Below, piece by piece: positions 18,433 through 26,562 of a DNA stretch of 64,000 bases. Positions within the stretch are counted from its first letter, which is position 1; each line of letters begins with the position of its first letter. A program made the translations under genes and the position numbers. The notes beneath the pieces were generated by a model. It had not been told where the DNA came from. It was given only the letters and a program-made list of their open reading frames with translations, and searched no databases. Origin of the DNA: Chitinophaga arvensicola (GTDB taxonomy: Bacteria > Bacteroidota > Bacteroidia > Chitinophagales > Chitinophagaceae); contig NZ_FOJG01000002.1 of the NCBI RefSeq assembly GCF_900110835.1, positions 248,001-312,000 on the forward strand, written 5' to 3'.

Positions 18433-18463
18433 CAGTCAGCCATTCGTAATGAATGGCTGACTG
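18433..18463. repeat. Perfect palindrome between accD and smpB
   Basis: CAGTCAGCCATTC (18433-18445) and GAATGGCTGACTG (18451-18463) form a perfect 13-bp stem with a 5-nt loop. There is no T tract on the reverse strand, so it is not a standard terminator. It may be an RNA-stability or attenuation element or an intergenic repeat. Confidence 0.6.
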
Positions 18464-18472
18464 GCTAAAAGC

Positions 18473-19321
18473 TTAATTTTTAAAGATGGTCAGCAAACTT
18501 GCCAATCTCGTCTTCAATTCTTTTCTATCCATAATGAAGTCCAGGAAACCGTGATCCAGCAGGAACTCGGCGCTTTGGAAACCAGCAGGTAAATCTTTCT
18601 TAATAGTTTCTTTAATGATCCTAGGACCGGCAAAGCCGATCAGAGCGCCGGGTTCTGCGATGTTCAGGTCGCCCAGCATGGCATAGGAGGCGGTAACGCC
18701 ACCGGTAGTAGGATCCGTCATTAAAGAAATGTAGGGGAGACGTGCATCTGCCAGTTGTGTCAGCTTAGCCGATGTTTTGGCCATCTGCATCAGGGAGAAC
18801 GCACTTTCCATCATACGGGCGCCGCCGGACTTGGAAATGATCATCAGCGGCATTTTGTGCAAAATGCAGTAGTCGATAGAACGGGCTATCTTTTCACCTA
18901 CTACAGAGCCCATAGAGCCACCAATAAAGTTAAAGTCCATACAGGCCACAACCAGGTCGTTGCCCAGCACCTTGCCGGTACCTACAGTCATCGCATCTTT
19001 CAGCCCGGATTTCTTCTGGGCATCCTTCAGCCTGTCGCCATAAGGTTTCAGATCTTTAAAGCCCAGGAAGTCTGTTGGGTAAATATTTGGGAACAGTTCC
19101 TCGAACTGATTGTTATCAAATATGATCTCAAAATACTCTGCGGAGTTGATACGGTTGTGATAATTACACTTATCACAAACATAGAAATGCTCCCTCAGAT
19201 CCTTTACGGTGGTGGTTTTTTTACAGTTAGGACACTTGTGCCACAATCCATCCGGTGCTTCTTTCTTTTCACTGGTGGTGGTAGAGATGCCTTGTTTAAT
19301 TCGCTTAAACCAGCTTGACAT
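18473..19321 (-). CDS. accD: Acetyl-CoA carboxylase carboxyltransferase beta subunit
   Basis: A 282-residue AccD with an N-terminal zinc ribbon (C30, C33, C49 and C52 in the KCPNCKK and VCDKCNYHNR segments). The crotonase-fold domain carries GGSMGSVVGEKIARSIDYC and SKSGGARMMESAFSLMQMAK. With AccA, AccB and AccC it makes malonyl-CoA, the first step of fatty acid synthesis. The other subunits are not in the window. It is upstream of smpB on the same strand. Confidence 0.96.
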   Translation of the reverse strand: MSSWFKRIKQGISTTTSEKKEAPDGLWHKCPNCKKTTTVKDLREHFYVCDKCNYHNRINSAEYFEIIFDNNQFEELFPNIYPTDFLGFKDLKPYGDRLKDAQKKSGLKDAMTVGTGKVLGNDLVVACMDFNFIGGSMGSVVGEKIARSIDYCILHKMPLMIISKSGGARMMESAFSLMQMAKTSAKLTQLADARLPYISLMTDPTTGGVTASYAMLGDLNIAEPGALIGFAGPRIIKETIKKDLPAGFQSAEFLLDHGFLDFIMDRKELKTRLASLLTIFKN

Positions 19322-19416
19322 ATTTTACTATTAGATTAGAAAATAGTGGTGCAAGATACGAATTATCGTATAAAGCCAAAAACATATAGGGAAAAGTATC
19401 AAGTTTAACGTAAAAA

Positions 19417-19495
19417 GCAAAAAGCTATTGTAGCGGAGATAATAACATATACGTATTATATATTATCGCTTTTCCCGGCTACAATAGCTTTTTGC
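19417..19495 (-). terminator. Long two-tier inverted repeat after the aldolase gene
   Basis: GCAAAAAGCTATTGTAGC (19417-19434) and its exact complement (19478-19495) form a perfect 18-bp stem. The 43-nt interior also folds (GATAATA/TATTATC around ATACGTAT). On the reverse strand the stem ends in a T-rich run (CTTTTTGCTTTTTACG). It can therefore terminate the aldolase transcript before accD, but it is far longer than an ordinary terminator. Confidence 0.6.
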
Positions 19496-19519
19496 CTTAT
19501 CTGGTAAACTATCGTTGAA

Positions 19520-20587
19520 CTATGCGTTTCTGTTGATGCAGTTCAGATCTCTGAACGCTTCTTCGAGGCGTTTAACAAAGGTTTCTTCACCTTTGCGCAG
19601 CCATACGCGCGGATCGTAGTATTTTTTATTTGGCTTGTCAGCACCTTCCGGGTTACCCAGCTGTGCCTGCAGGTAATCTTTCTTTGCTTCGTAGAAGTCG
19701 TGGATACCTTCCCAGAATGCCCACTGCATATCTGTATCAAGGTTCATCTTGATAACGCCATAACCCAGTGCTTCTGTGATCTGGTGCTTAGGAGAACCGC
19801 TACCACCGTGGAATACATAGTAAACTGGTTTAGCAGCTGTTTTGTACTTTTCCTGGATGAATTCCTGGCTGTTGTGCAGAATCACCGGACGCAGTTCTAC
19901 GTTACCTGGAGAATATACACCATGAACGTTACCAAAAGCAGCAGCCACGGTGAAACGGGGACCTACTTTAGATAAGATTTCATAAGCATAGGCTACTTCT
20001 TCAGGCTGGGTATACAACTTGGAGTTGTCGATACCGGAATTGTCCACACCATCTTCTTCACCACCGGTTACACCCAGTTCGATTTCGATGGACATGCCCA
20101 GTTTATTCATTCTCTCAAAATATTTGTGAGATATTTCAATATTCTCTGCAATCGGCTCTTCAGAAAGATCCAGCATGTGAGAACTGTACAGGGGCTGACC
20201 TGTTTGTTTGAAGTGTTGCTCACCCGCATCCAGCAAACCGTCGATCCATGGCAGCCATTTTTTAGCAGCGTGATCTGTGTGCAGTACTACCGGAACACCA
20301 TAATATTTTGCTACTTCATGTACATGCTTTGCACCGGAGATACCACCTGCAATGTTCGCCTGCAGTTTATCGTTCGGCATGCCTTTACCGGCAAAAAATT
20401 GTGCACCACCGTTAGAAAACTGAATAATAACCGGTGAATTTACTTTAGCAGCTGTTTCCAGTACCGCATTCACGGAGTTAGTTCCCACAACATTTACGGC
20501 AGGCATAGCAAATCCGTTGTCTTTGGCATCGTTATACAGCGCATCCAGCTCTTCGCCGAATAATACGCCAGCTCTGTATTTTCCCAT
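19520..20587 (-). CDS. fbaA: Class II fructose-bisphosphate aldolase
   Basis: A 355-residue zinc-dependent aldolase that cleaves fructose-1,6-bisphosphate in glycolysis and forms it in gluconeogenesis. Metal and catalytic segments include VVLHTDHAAKKWLPW (zinc histidine and catalytic Asp), IEIELGVTGGEEDGVD, AAFGNVHGVYSPGNV and VFHGGSGSPKHQI. The length and the YTQPEEVAYAYE region match the longer FbaA (class IIA) type. A TATATTTG box occurs upstream on the reverse strand without a clear -33 partner. Confidence 0.95.
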   Translation of the reverse strand: MGKYRAGVLFGEELDALYNDAKDNGFAMPAVNVVGTNSVNAVLETAAKVNSPVIIQFSNGGAQFFAGKGMPNDKLQANIAGGISGAKHVHEVAKYYGVPVVLHTDHAAKKWLPWIDGLLDAGEQHFKQTGQPLYSSHMLDLSEEPIAENIEISHKYFERMNKLGMSIEIELGVTGGEEDGVDNSGIDNSKLYTQPEEVAYAYEILSKVGPRFTVAAAFGNVHGVYSPGNVELRPVILHNSQEFIQEKYKTAAKPVYYVFHGGSGSPKHQITEALGYGVIKMNLDTDMQWAFWEGIHDFYEAKKDYLQAQLGNPEGADKPNKKYYDPRVWLRKGEETFVKRLEEAFRDLNCINRNA

Positions 20588-20723
20588 ACTCTGATATGTG
20601 TTTTATTTTTTAGGAAAGCAAATATAAGGAGTTAAATAGAAGATTTATAGCGAAAAGTAAGCGCTTACGTATTAATTCTACCAGCAGAAAAATGTATTTT
20701 ACCCGATCTCAATCCGGTTCCGT

Positions 20724-21536
20724 ATGAAATCAACATTGTTTTTCCTGTTCCTGTTTTTCCTGCAAATGCCCGCTGTTAGCGCATCTGCTGTAGATGCTCC
20801 CGATTCACTCCAATACTATACCTCGTTTGATGGTACGCGTATTCACTACACGATTACCGGTACCGGCGCCCCGGTATTATTGGTGCATGGGTTTATTGTA
20901 AACGGAGATTCCTGGAAAAAAACAGCCCTGTACGACTCCCTGTTGCTCCATGGGTATAAAGTAATTACCCTGGATCTGAGAGGAAACGGCGCTTCTGATC
21001 ATCCACATGATAGCCTCGCTTACCTGGATGACGCAGAAACAAAAGATATTATGGGATTGATGACCTTTCTTAATATTAATAACTACCAGGCGGTTGGCTA
21101 TTCCCGGGGAGCCATTATTGTATCCCGCTTGCTGGTGCTGGATGCGCGGGTCCGCAGCGCTGTGATGGGAGGGATGGGAACCGCTTTCACTGACCCAGCC
21201 TGGCCCAGACGTCAGCGCTTTTATGAAGCCCTTTCCGGAAAAGATGTGCCGGAACTGGCCGCCATGGTAAAGAATGTACAACAATCGGGGCTCGATCAGC
21301 GTGCCCTGGCACTGATGCAGTTCGGCCAGCCCACTTCTACACCACAGGAACTGGCCGGCGTGCATCAGCCGGTATTGGTTATCGGAGGAGATAAAGACGA
21401 AGATAATGATACCGGTGGCTCACTCGCAGCCATGATGCCGGCAGGTATGCACGGTACAGTGGCAGGAGATCATAACAGCGTAGTTCGTTCTGTTCCCTTT
21501 GCTTCATGGGTGCTGGATTTTCTGCACAACCATTAA
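20724..21536 (+). CDS. Secreted alpha/beta hydrolase
   Basis: A 270-residue hydrolase with a signal peptide (hydrophobic residues 3-20, then SASA). The oxyanion region VLLVHGF is at about 52-58, the nucleophile elbow GYSRG has Ser127, and a late GDHNSV supplies the likely catalytic His. It is probably periplasmic. The substrate is unknown and could be an ester, lactone or other small molecule. Its last 4 bp overlap the end of the convergent Rieske gene. Confidence 0.82.
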   Translation: MKSTLFFLFLFFLQMPAVSASAVDAPDSLQYYTSFDGTRIHYTITGTGAPVLLVHGFIVNGDSWKKTALYDSLLLHGYKVITLDLRGNGASDHPHDSLAYLDDAETKDIMGLMTFLNINNYQAVGYSRGAIIVSRLLVLDARVRSAVMGGMGTAFTDPAWPRRQRFYEALSGKDVPELAAMVKNVQQSGLDQRALALMQFGQPTSTPQELAGVHQPVLVIGGDKDEDNDTGGSLAAMMPAGMHGTVAGDHNSVVRSVPFASWVLDFLHNH

Positions 21537-21973
21537 CTCACGGTCAGCGAATTGCCGTCTACCTTAATGGTATAAGCCGCCAATGCAGCGGTAGCAGGAC
21601 CGGTATTCACAGCGCCGGAAGTAGTATAACGGCTGCCATGGCCGCAGGGCGCATTGCATTCTATTAATTTGGAAGTGTTGTTGAAGGTGGCCACCGTACA
21701 TCCCTGATGCGTACAGGTGCTGGAGAGCGCAGAGAATGATGCCGCTGTATTGCCGGTAGCAGTGCGGATGATGATGACTCCATTCTCAATTTTGAAATCT
21801 CCTACATTAGGCAGATCCGAGACGAGGTTCAGTGTGAGTTTCGCACTACCGCCACCGGGCGTGGGAGGTGGTGTATCACTACCTCCGCCTCCTTTACTGC
21901 AGGCGGCTAATCCGGCCGTACATGCCAGTGCAAAGGTGAGTCCTAAGTTGGATACAAAAGCTCTTCTTTCCAT
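21533..21973 (-). CDS. Rieske-type lipoprotein with unusual cluster motif
   Basis: A 146-residue predicted lipoprotein (lipobox LAAC, Cys25) with a Gly/Pro-rich linker and a Rieske [2Fe-2S]-like domain. The first ligand loop is normal: C87-T-H89-Q-G-C92. The second reads C106-N-A-P-C110-G-H112-G-S in place of the usual C-P-C-H-G-S, so the Cys-to-His spacing differs. The downstream VNTGPATAALAAYTIKVDGNSLTVS matches Rieske ends. It may still bind a cluster with shifted ligands or may have lost it. It lies 56 bp downstream of the metal-receptor gene. Confidence 0.8.
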   Translation of the reverse strand: MERRAFVSNLGLTFALACTAGLAACSKGGGGSDTPPPTPGGGSAKLTLNLVSDLPNVGDFKIENGVIIIRTATGNTAASFSALSSTCTHQGCTVATFNNTSKLIECNAPCGHGSRYTTSGAVNTGPATAALAAYTIKVDGNSLTVS

Positions 21974-22029
21974 AGAAATTGCGTTTATATTGAGTACGCA
22001 GCCGGAAAGAAGAACGTTGCCTCCGGAAA

Positions 22030-22806
22030 TTATTTTTCTATCAGGGATTGGAAATAAGCAGGCGCAGCTAACAACCGGCTGCCATACCAGGAAAACATTT
22101 CGCCATCTGCCAGCAGGATCTCTGCATCCGGCAGTATTGCCTGTAATTCCGCAATATGTTTTTCTTTAAAAGGATAAGGTTCTGAAGAAAGCAACACCCG
22201 CCGGCAACCCGTGGCTGCCAGCTGTTCCGGCGTGATGGCCGGATAACGGCGCAAATCCCCGAATACGTTCGGAAACCCGCATAGCGTCAGCATCTGGTGG
22301 ATAAAAGTGTCACCACCCGCCACCATCCAGGGATCCCGCCAGATAAAGTAGGCCGTGGGGACAGGAGTGGGCGCTGGTTGCAAAGCGACAAAACCAGCTT
22401 TTATTTTTGTAAGTAAATCGGCCGCAACGGCCGCACGATCGGTAACAGCGCCAATGCCGGTGATCATCTCAAAAGCGTCGTCCAGTGTGGCGATATCACT
22501 GACCCATACGGGGTAATCGGCCATCAGGGCCTCTACATCGGCTGCCAGGTTTTCTTCTTTGTTGGCAATAATCAGATCCGGCGACAGCTGTTGTATAATA
22601 GCTGCATGTACATTTTTAGTACCACCCACCCTGGTTTTTTCACGGAACCACGTAGACGGATGTACGCAGAATTTTGTAATCCCCACTACTTCTTTCTCCA
22701 ACCCGAGGGAATACAATAGTTCCGTTTGCGAAGGCACCAGCGAAATAATCCGCTGTGGCGGCTTTTCAAGTAATATCTGCCTGTTGAGCTGATCAGTAAA
22801 CAACAT
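22030..22806 (-). CDS. Helical-backbone metal receptor (BtuF/FecB-like) protein
   Basis: A 258-residue protein of the class III periplasmic binding fold, as used for cobalamin and iron chelates. It carries PQRIISLVPSQTELLYSLG, GITKFCVHP, VGGTKNVHAAIIQQLSPDLIIANKEEN and IWRDPWMVAGGDTFI. No signal peptide or lipobox is visible, so it may be cytosolic or may start further upstream in a way I cannot see. No permease or ATPase gene is adjacent. It begins 9 bp after the CBS-domain cystathionine beta-synthase gene and is likely co-transcribed with it. Confidence 0.8.
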   Translation of the reverse strand: MLFTDQLNRQILLEKPPQRIISLVPSQTELLYSLGLEKEVVGITKFCVHPSTWFREKTRVGGTKNVHAAIIQQLSPDLIIANKEENLAADVEALMADYPVWVSDIATLDDAFEMITGIGAVTDRAAVAADLLTKIKAGFVALQPAPTPVPTAYFIWRDPWMVAGGDTFIHQMLTLCGFPNVFGDLRRYPAITPEQLAATGCRRVLLSSEPYPFKEKHIAELQAILPDAEILLADGEMFSWYGSRLLAAPAYFQSLIEK

Positions 22807-22815
22807 ATCTTTCTT

Positions 22816-24174
22816 TTATCTGCCCAATGCCTGGATAATATCATACTTCGTCACGATGTGATGATTACCACTGTCGTCTTTTGTCAGCACCGCGCCGTTT
22901 TCCCGGTTGATGTATACGGATAGTTTTTCTATCGGCGTATCCTGGCTCACCAACGGGAAGGATGTCTGCATCACCTGCTTTACCAGCGCGTCTTTCAGGT
23001 TGCCGTCATCAATCAGGCGATTGAATAATCCATTCTCAGAAATGGCGCCGATCATTTCTCCGCCCTTCTCTACCGGGATATGTTCGATGTCGTATTTTTT
23101 CATACGGGCAATGGCTTCGCTTACTTTTTCATCGGCACCGATCGTTACCAGCGGCTGATTTCTGCGTCCGTTGATGACGTCTTTTACGGTTTTTACATCG
23201 AGGAAACCACGTTCCATCATCCACTGGTCATTGTATATTTTTCCTACATAGCGACTGCCATGATCGTGAAAAATAACGACCACCACATCCGTAGGTTTCA
23301 GATTTTCTTTCAGTTGTAAAATTCCGGCTATGGCGGATCCGGCCGAGTAACCCACGAAAATACCTTCTTCTTTGGTGATACGCCTTGCCATCACAGCAGC
23401 ATCTTTATCTGTTACTTTTTCAAACTTGTCGATCACTTTCATGTCGTAGTTCTCCGGCACAAAATCTTCCCCGATACCCTCTGTAATATAAGGATACACC
23501 TCACTCATGTCAATAACGCCGGTTTCAAAATATTTTTTTAATAAGGAGCCGTAACTGTCGATTGCCCATACTTTGATAGCAGGATTTTTTTCTTTGAGGT
23601 ATTTTCCGGTGCCGGTTACAGTACCGCCAGTGCCGGTGGCCACTACGAGGTGCGTAATTTTTCCGTCGGTCTGTTCCCATATTTCAGGCCCGGTTTGTTC
23701 ATAATGGGCATCCCGGTTGGCGAGGTTGTCGTACTGATTTACATAAAACGAATTGGGCACTTCTGTGGCCAGTCTTTTGGATACAGAGTAGTAAGAGCGC
23801 GGATCTTCGGGCTCCACGTTTGTTGGGCAAACAATAACTTCTGCGCCTACTGCTTTCAGGATATCTACTTTTTCCTTAGACTGTTTATCGGTGGTAGTGA
23901 AAATACATTTATAACCCCGGATAATAGCTGCCAGCGCGAGTCCCATCCCGGTATTACCGGAAGTGCCTTCAATGAGGGTGCCACCTGGTTTCAGCAGGCC
24001 TTTCTGTTCTGCTACATCCACCATTTTAACGGCCATGCGGTCTTTGATCGAGTTGCCCGGATTGAAAAACTCCACTTTTGCCAGTACCGTACAGGGGAGG
24101 GTAGCCGTAACGCGGTGCAACTTGATCATTGGTGTATTTCCTATCGTTTCGAGTATGTTATCGCAGTATTTCAT
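22816..24174 (-). CDS. Cystathionine beta-synthase-type PLP enzyme with CBS domains
   Basis: A 453-residue PLP enzyme of the cysteine synthase/cystathionine beta-synthase family. The Schiff-base lysine is K44 in NPGNSIKDRMA. The phosphate loop is EGTSGNTGMGLA, and VATGTGGTVTGTGKYLKE is also typical. The C-terminal third (about 330-453) holds a pair of CBS (Bateman) domains that may sense an adenosyl ligand. It should join serine or O-acetylserine with homocysteine or sulfide. The open frame reaches 24306, but family homology begins at MKYCDNILETIGNTP, so 24174 is taken as the start. Confidence 0.9.
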   Translation of the reverse strand: MKYCDNILETIGNTPMIKLHRVTATLPCTVLAKVEFFNPGNSIKDRMAVKMVDVAEQKGLLKPGGTLIEGTSGNTGMGLALAAIIRGYKCIFTTTDKQSKEKVDILKAVGAEVIVCPTNVEPEDPRSYYSVSKRLATEVPNSFYVNQYDNLANRDAHYEQTGPEIWEQTDGKITHLVVATGTGGTVTGTGKYLKEKNPAIKVWAIDSYGSLLKKYFETGVIDMSEVYPYITEGIGEDFVPENYDMKVIDKFEKVTDKDAAVMARRITKEEGIFVGYSAGSAIAGILQLKENLKPTDVVVVIFHDHGSRYVGKIYNDQWMMERGFLDVKTVKDVINGRRNQPLVTIGADEKVSEAIARMKKYDIEHIPVEKGGEMIGAISENGLFNRLIDDGNLKDALVKQVMQTSFPLVSQDTPIEKLSVYINRENGAVLTKDDSGNHHIVTKYDIIQALGR

Positions 24175-24253
24175 AAAAAATGAGGTTGTATGGTTACGAA
24201 AATACGGAATTGAAATGAGACGCGATGCCGATCGCCTCCGTATATTTGCAGTG

Positions 24254-24898
24254 ATGAGTGAACGAATTTTTATTACCGGTATAGGTACCGGCGTAGGAAA
24301 AACCATTACTGCTGCCTGTGTAACGGAGGCCTTGTGCGCCGATTACTGGAAACCTGTACAAACAGGTTTAATGGAAGGCACAGATACTGATACCGTATTA
24401 TCCTTATTGTCAAACGGGGTGTCAGTTTGTCATCCCGAGGCGTGGCGACTGGAAGCTCCTGCTTCCCCCCATCTGGCGGCCCGGCTGGAGCAAACCCATA
24501 TTGATACCGGCCGTATCCTGCAACTGGCGGATCAGTATCAGCCGGCAGACCGTGCACTGGTAATGGAAGGTGCCGGCGGCCTGATGGTGCCGGTAAACGA
24601 GGAAGTATTTACGCTGGACCTGATCCTGGCGCTGAAGGCCAGGGTATTGATTGTAGCGCAGAATTACCTCGGCAGTATCAACCATGCCATGCTCACTGCA
24701 CGTATGCTGCAACATACAGGCATACCCGTTATTGGATGGGTATTTGGCGGCGATTATCATACCAATGAAGACGATGTAGTGAAGTGGAGCGGCTACCCTA
24801 AAGCAGGCCGTATTCCGCTGACAGATAAGGTAGATAAGGCATTTATTCAACAACAGGCACAGTTGTTGACTACTTCGCTGCATAGTTTACTGGCATGA
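24254..24898 (+). CDS. bioD: Dethiobiotin synthetase
   Basis: A 214-residue BioD, which closes the ureido ring of dethiobiotin from diaminopelargonate, CO2 and ATP. The P-loop GIGTGVGKT is at residues 9-17, with the substrate segment KPVQTG shortly after and EGAGGLMVPV near the middle. The long open frame upstream is antisense to the neighbouring PLP enzyme, so the start is put at 24254. A TATATTTG box (24241-24248) ends 5 bp before this ATG. Its end overlaps the next gene by 4 bp (ATGA). Confidence 0.93.
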   Translation: MSERIFITGIGTGVGKTITAACVTEALCADYWKPVQTGLMEGTDTDTVLSLLSNGVSVCHPEAWRLEAPASPHLAARLEQTHIDTGRILQLADQYQPADRALVMEGAGGLMVPVNEEVFTLDLILALKARVLIVAQNYLGSINHAMLTARMLQHTGIPVIGWVFGGDYHTNEDDVVKWSGYPKAGRIPLTDKVDKAFIQQQAQLLTTSLHSLLA

Positions 24899-25470
24899 CC
24901 ACGAAGAAGGATATACGAAAACATTTCCTTGAGCTGAGGCTTAACCTGGATGACGTTGCTGCAGTTGCCCTGAACGCGCAACTGGAAAGGAATGCGCGGC
25001 AATTGGATTACAGTGGCATCCGCAAGGCGCATATCTTTCTTCCCATCTCCGAAAAAAAAGAAGTGGATACCTGGCCGCTGGTAAAGGCATTACGGACAGA
25101 ATGGCCGGAAATGGAATGGGTGCTGTCCCGCTCCGATATGAAAACCGGGGAGATGATCCACATTTTATGGAAACCCAATACGGTACTCGTAAAAAATAAG
25201 TTTGGGATCCCGGAACCGGATCAGGGGGAGGAAGTGCCTCCGGCAGACATAGACCTTGTATTTGTACCTTTGCTGGCATTCGATCATCAGGGACACCGGG
25301 TAGGATACGGCAAAGGGATGTACGACCGTTTCCTCAAAGCCTGCCGGCCGGATATACGCACCATTGGCCTGTCGTTGTTTGGACCCGTTCCGCAGATCGA
25401 AGACACTGATCCCTGGGATATCCCGCTGCAGACAGTGGTTTCCCCCGATCAGATTTATCAATTTAAATAA
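24895..25470 (+). CDS. 5-formyltetrahydrofolate cyclo-ligase
   Basis: A 191-residue enzyme of the 5-FTHF cyclo-ligase family, which turns 5-formyl-THF into 5,10-methenyl-THF with ATP. The ATP-site segments VFVPLLAFDHQGHRVGYGKGMYDRFL and the N-terminal KKDIRKHFLELR basic helix are typical. Translation is probably coupled to bioD through the ATGA overlap. Six bp separate it from lpxK. Confidence 0.92.
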   Translation: MTTKKDIRKHFLELRLNLDDVAAVALNAQLERNARQLDYSGIRKAHIFLPISEKKEVDTWPLVKALRTEWPEMEWVLSRSDMKTGEMIHILWKPNTVLVKNKFGIPEPDQGEEVPPADIDLVFVPLLAFDHQGHRVGYGKGMYDRFLKACRPDIRTIGLSLFGPVPQIEDTDPWDIPLQTVVSPDQIYQFK

Positions 25471-25476
25471 ACAACC

Positions 25477-26547
25477 GTGTTGAAATACCTGAAGATTCTT
25501 TTATATCCCTTTTCCCTGCTCTATGGCCTGGTGATGTGGCTGCGGAACCGTTTTTACGACAAGGGATTACTCACCGCCGTGGAGTTCGACATCCCAGTAA
25601 TAGCCGCTGGCAACCTGTCTGTAGGCGGCACCGGGAAAACACCACACGTGGAATATATGATCCGGTTACTGAAGGATCACCTGAAAGTGGCTACCCTGAG
25701 CCGGGGCTATAACCGCCGTACCAGTGGTTACCTGCTGGCAGATGAAAAAAGCACAGCTGCCGATATTGGCGATGAACCGATGCAGTTTCATGATAAATTT
25801 CCCGATATTAGCGTATGTGTAGGAGAAGAGCGGATGCTGGCTATTCCGCAGCTGCTGGGCGATGAACCTGATACCCAGGTGGTGCTGCTGGATGATGCCT
25901 TTCAGCATCGCTCCATCAAACCGGGATTAAATATCATGATCACCGATTACAGCCGGCTGTTTACACGGGATCATGTAGTGCCTTTCGGCCGTTTGCGGGA
26001 AGGCCGCAAGGGATATCACCGGGCAGATTGTATCATTGTATCCAAGTGTCCGCCGGCCATGAGCGTGGCAGAGAAGCAGGCTTTGGAAAAAGAAATTAAC
26101 CCGTTGCCACATCAGCGGCTCTTTTTCACTACCTTGCAATACGGCGCCCTGTCCGATATGATCACGCATCAACCGGTAGAAATCACCCCATCAGTTACCG
26201 TATTGCTGGCGTGTGGTATCGCAAGGCCCGAACCATTGCTCGACGAATTGAAACGACGTTACGAAAGTGTATATCTCTTATCTTTTCCCGATCATTATTA
26301 CTATACGGAAAAGGATATACTAAAAATCAAAAAAGAATGCAGCGATTTGCCCGGTCCGGAAAAGATTGTCATTACCACAGAAAAGGATGCGGTAAGACTA
26401 CATCTGCTCAAAGGAATGCTGGCAGAACAAAACCTGCAGATAGCTGTTATGCCTGTGGAGGTCGCATTCCTCTTCGGCGAAGCAGAATTATTTAATAACT
26501 TTATTTTTGACTACATCGCCAGGCACCTGCCGGCTTACGGTCAATAA
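25477..26547 (+). CDS. lpxK: Tetraacyldisaccharide 4'-kinase
   Basis: A 356-residue LpxK that phosphorylates the 4' position of the lipid A precursor at the inner membrane. An N-terminal hydrophobic segment (residues 1-25) anchors it. The P-loop NLSVGGTGKT is at 47-56, and LLDDAFQHRSI carries the catalytic Asp/His motif. The GTG at 25477 is the first usable start. It is inside a dense forward gene run (bioD to polyprenyl synthase). Confidence 0.95.
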   Translation: MLKYLKILLYPFSLLYGLVMWLRNRFYDKGLLTAVEFDIPVIAAGNLSVGGTGKTPHVEYMIRLLKDHLKVATLSRGYNRRTSGYLLADEKSTAADIGDEPMQFHDKFPDISVCVGEERMLAIPQLLGDEPDTQVVLLDDAFQHRSIKPGLNIMITDYSRLFTRDHVVPFGRLREGRKGYHRADCIIVSKCPPAMSVAEKQALEKEINPLPHQRLFFTTLQYGALSDMITHQPVEITPSVTVLLACGIARPEPLLDELKRRYESVYLLSFPDHYYYTEKDILKIKKECSDLPGPEKIVITTEKDAVRLHLLKGMLAEQNLQIAVMPVEVAFLFGEAELFNNFIFDYIARHLPAYGQ

Positions 26548-26562
26548 TAACTTACGACTAAC

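Noticed and set aside
17934..18480. Possible tmRNA beside smpB
   Set aside because: No tRNA-Ala-like ends or tag-peptide frame is found in the spacers around smpB. Only a 13-bp palindrome is present.
23963..24253. N-terminal extension of bioD (97 codons)
   Set aside because: It is antisense to the PLP enzyme gene. BioD proteins begin a few residues before the P-loop, as with the ATG at 24254.
24175..24306. N-terminal extension of the cystathionine beta-synthase-like protein (44 codons)
   Set aside because: The extension runs through the divergent promoter and into bioD coding sequence and lacks family similarity. The conserved start is at 24174.
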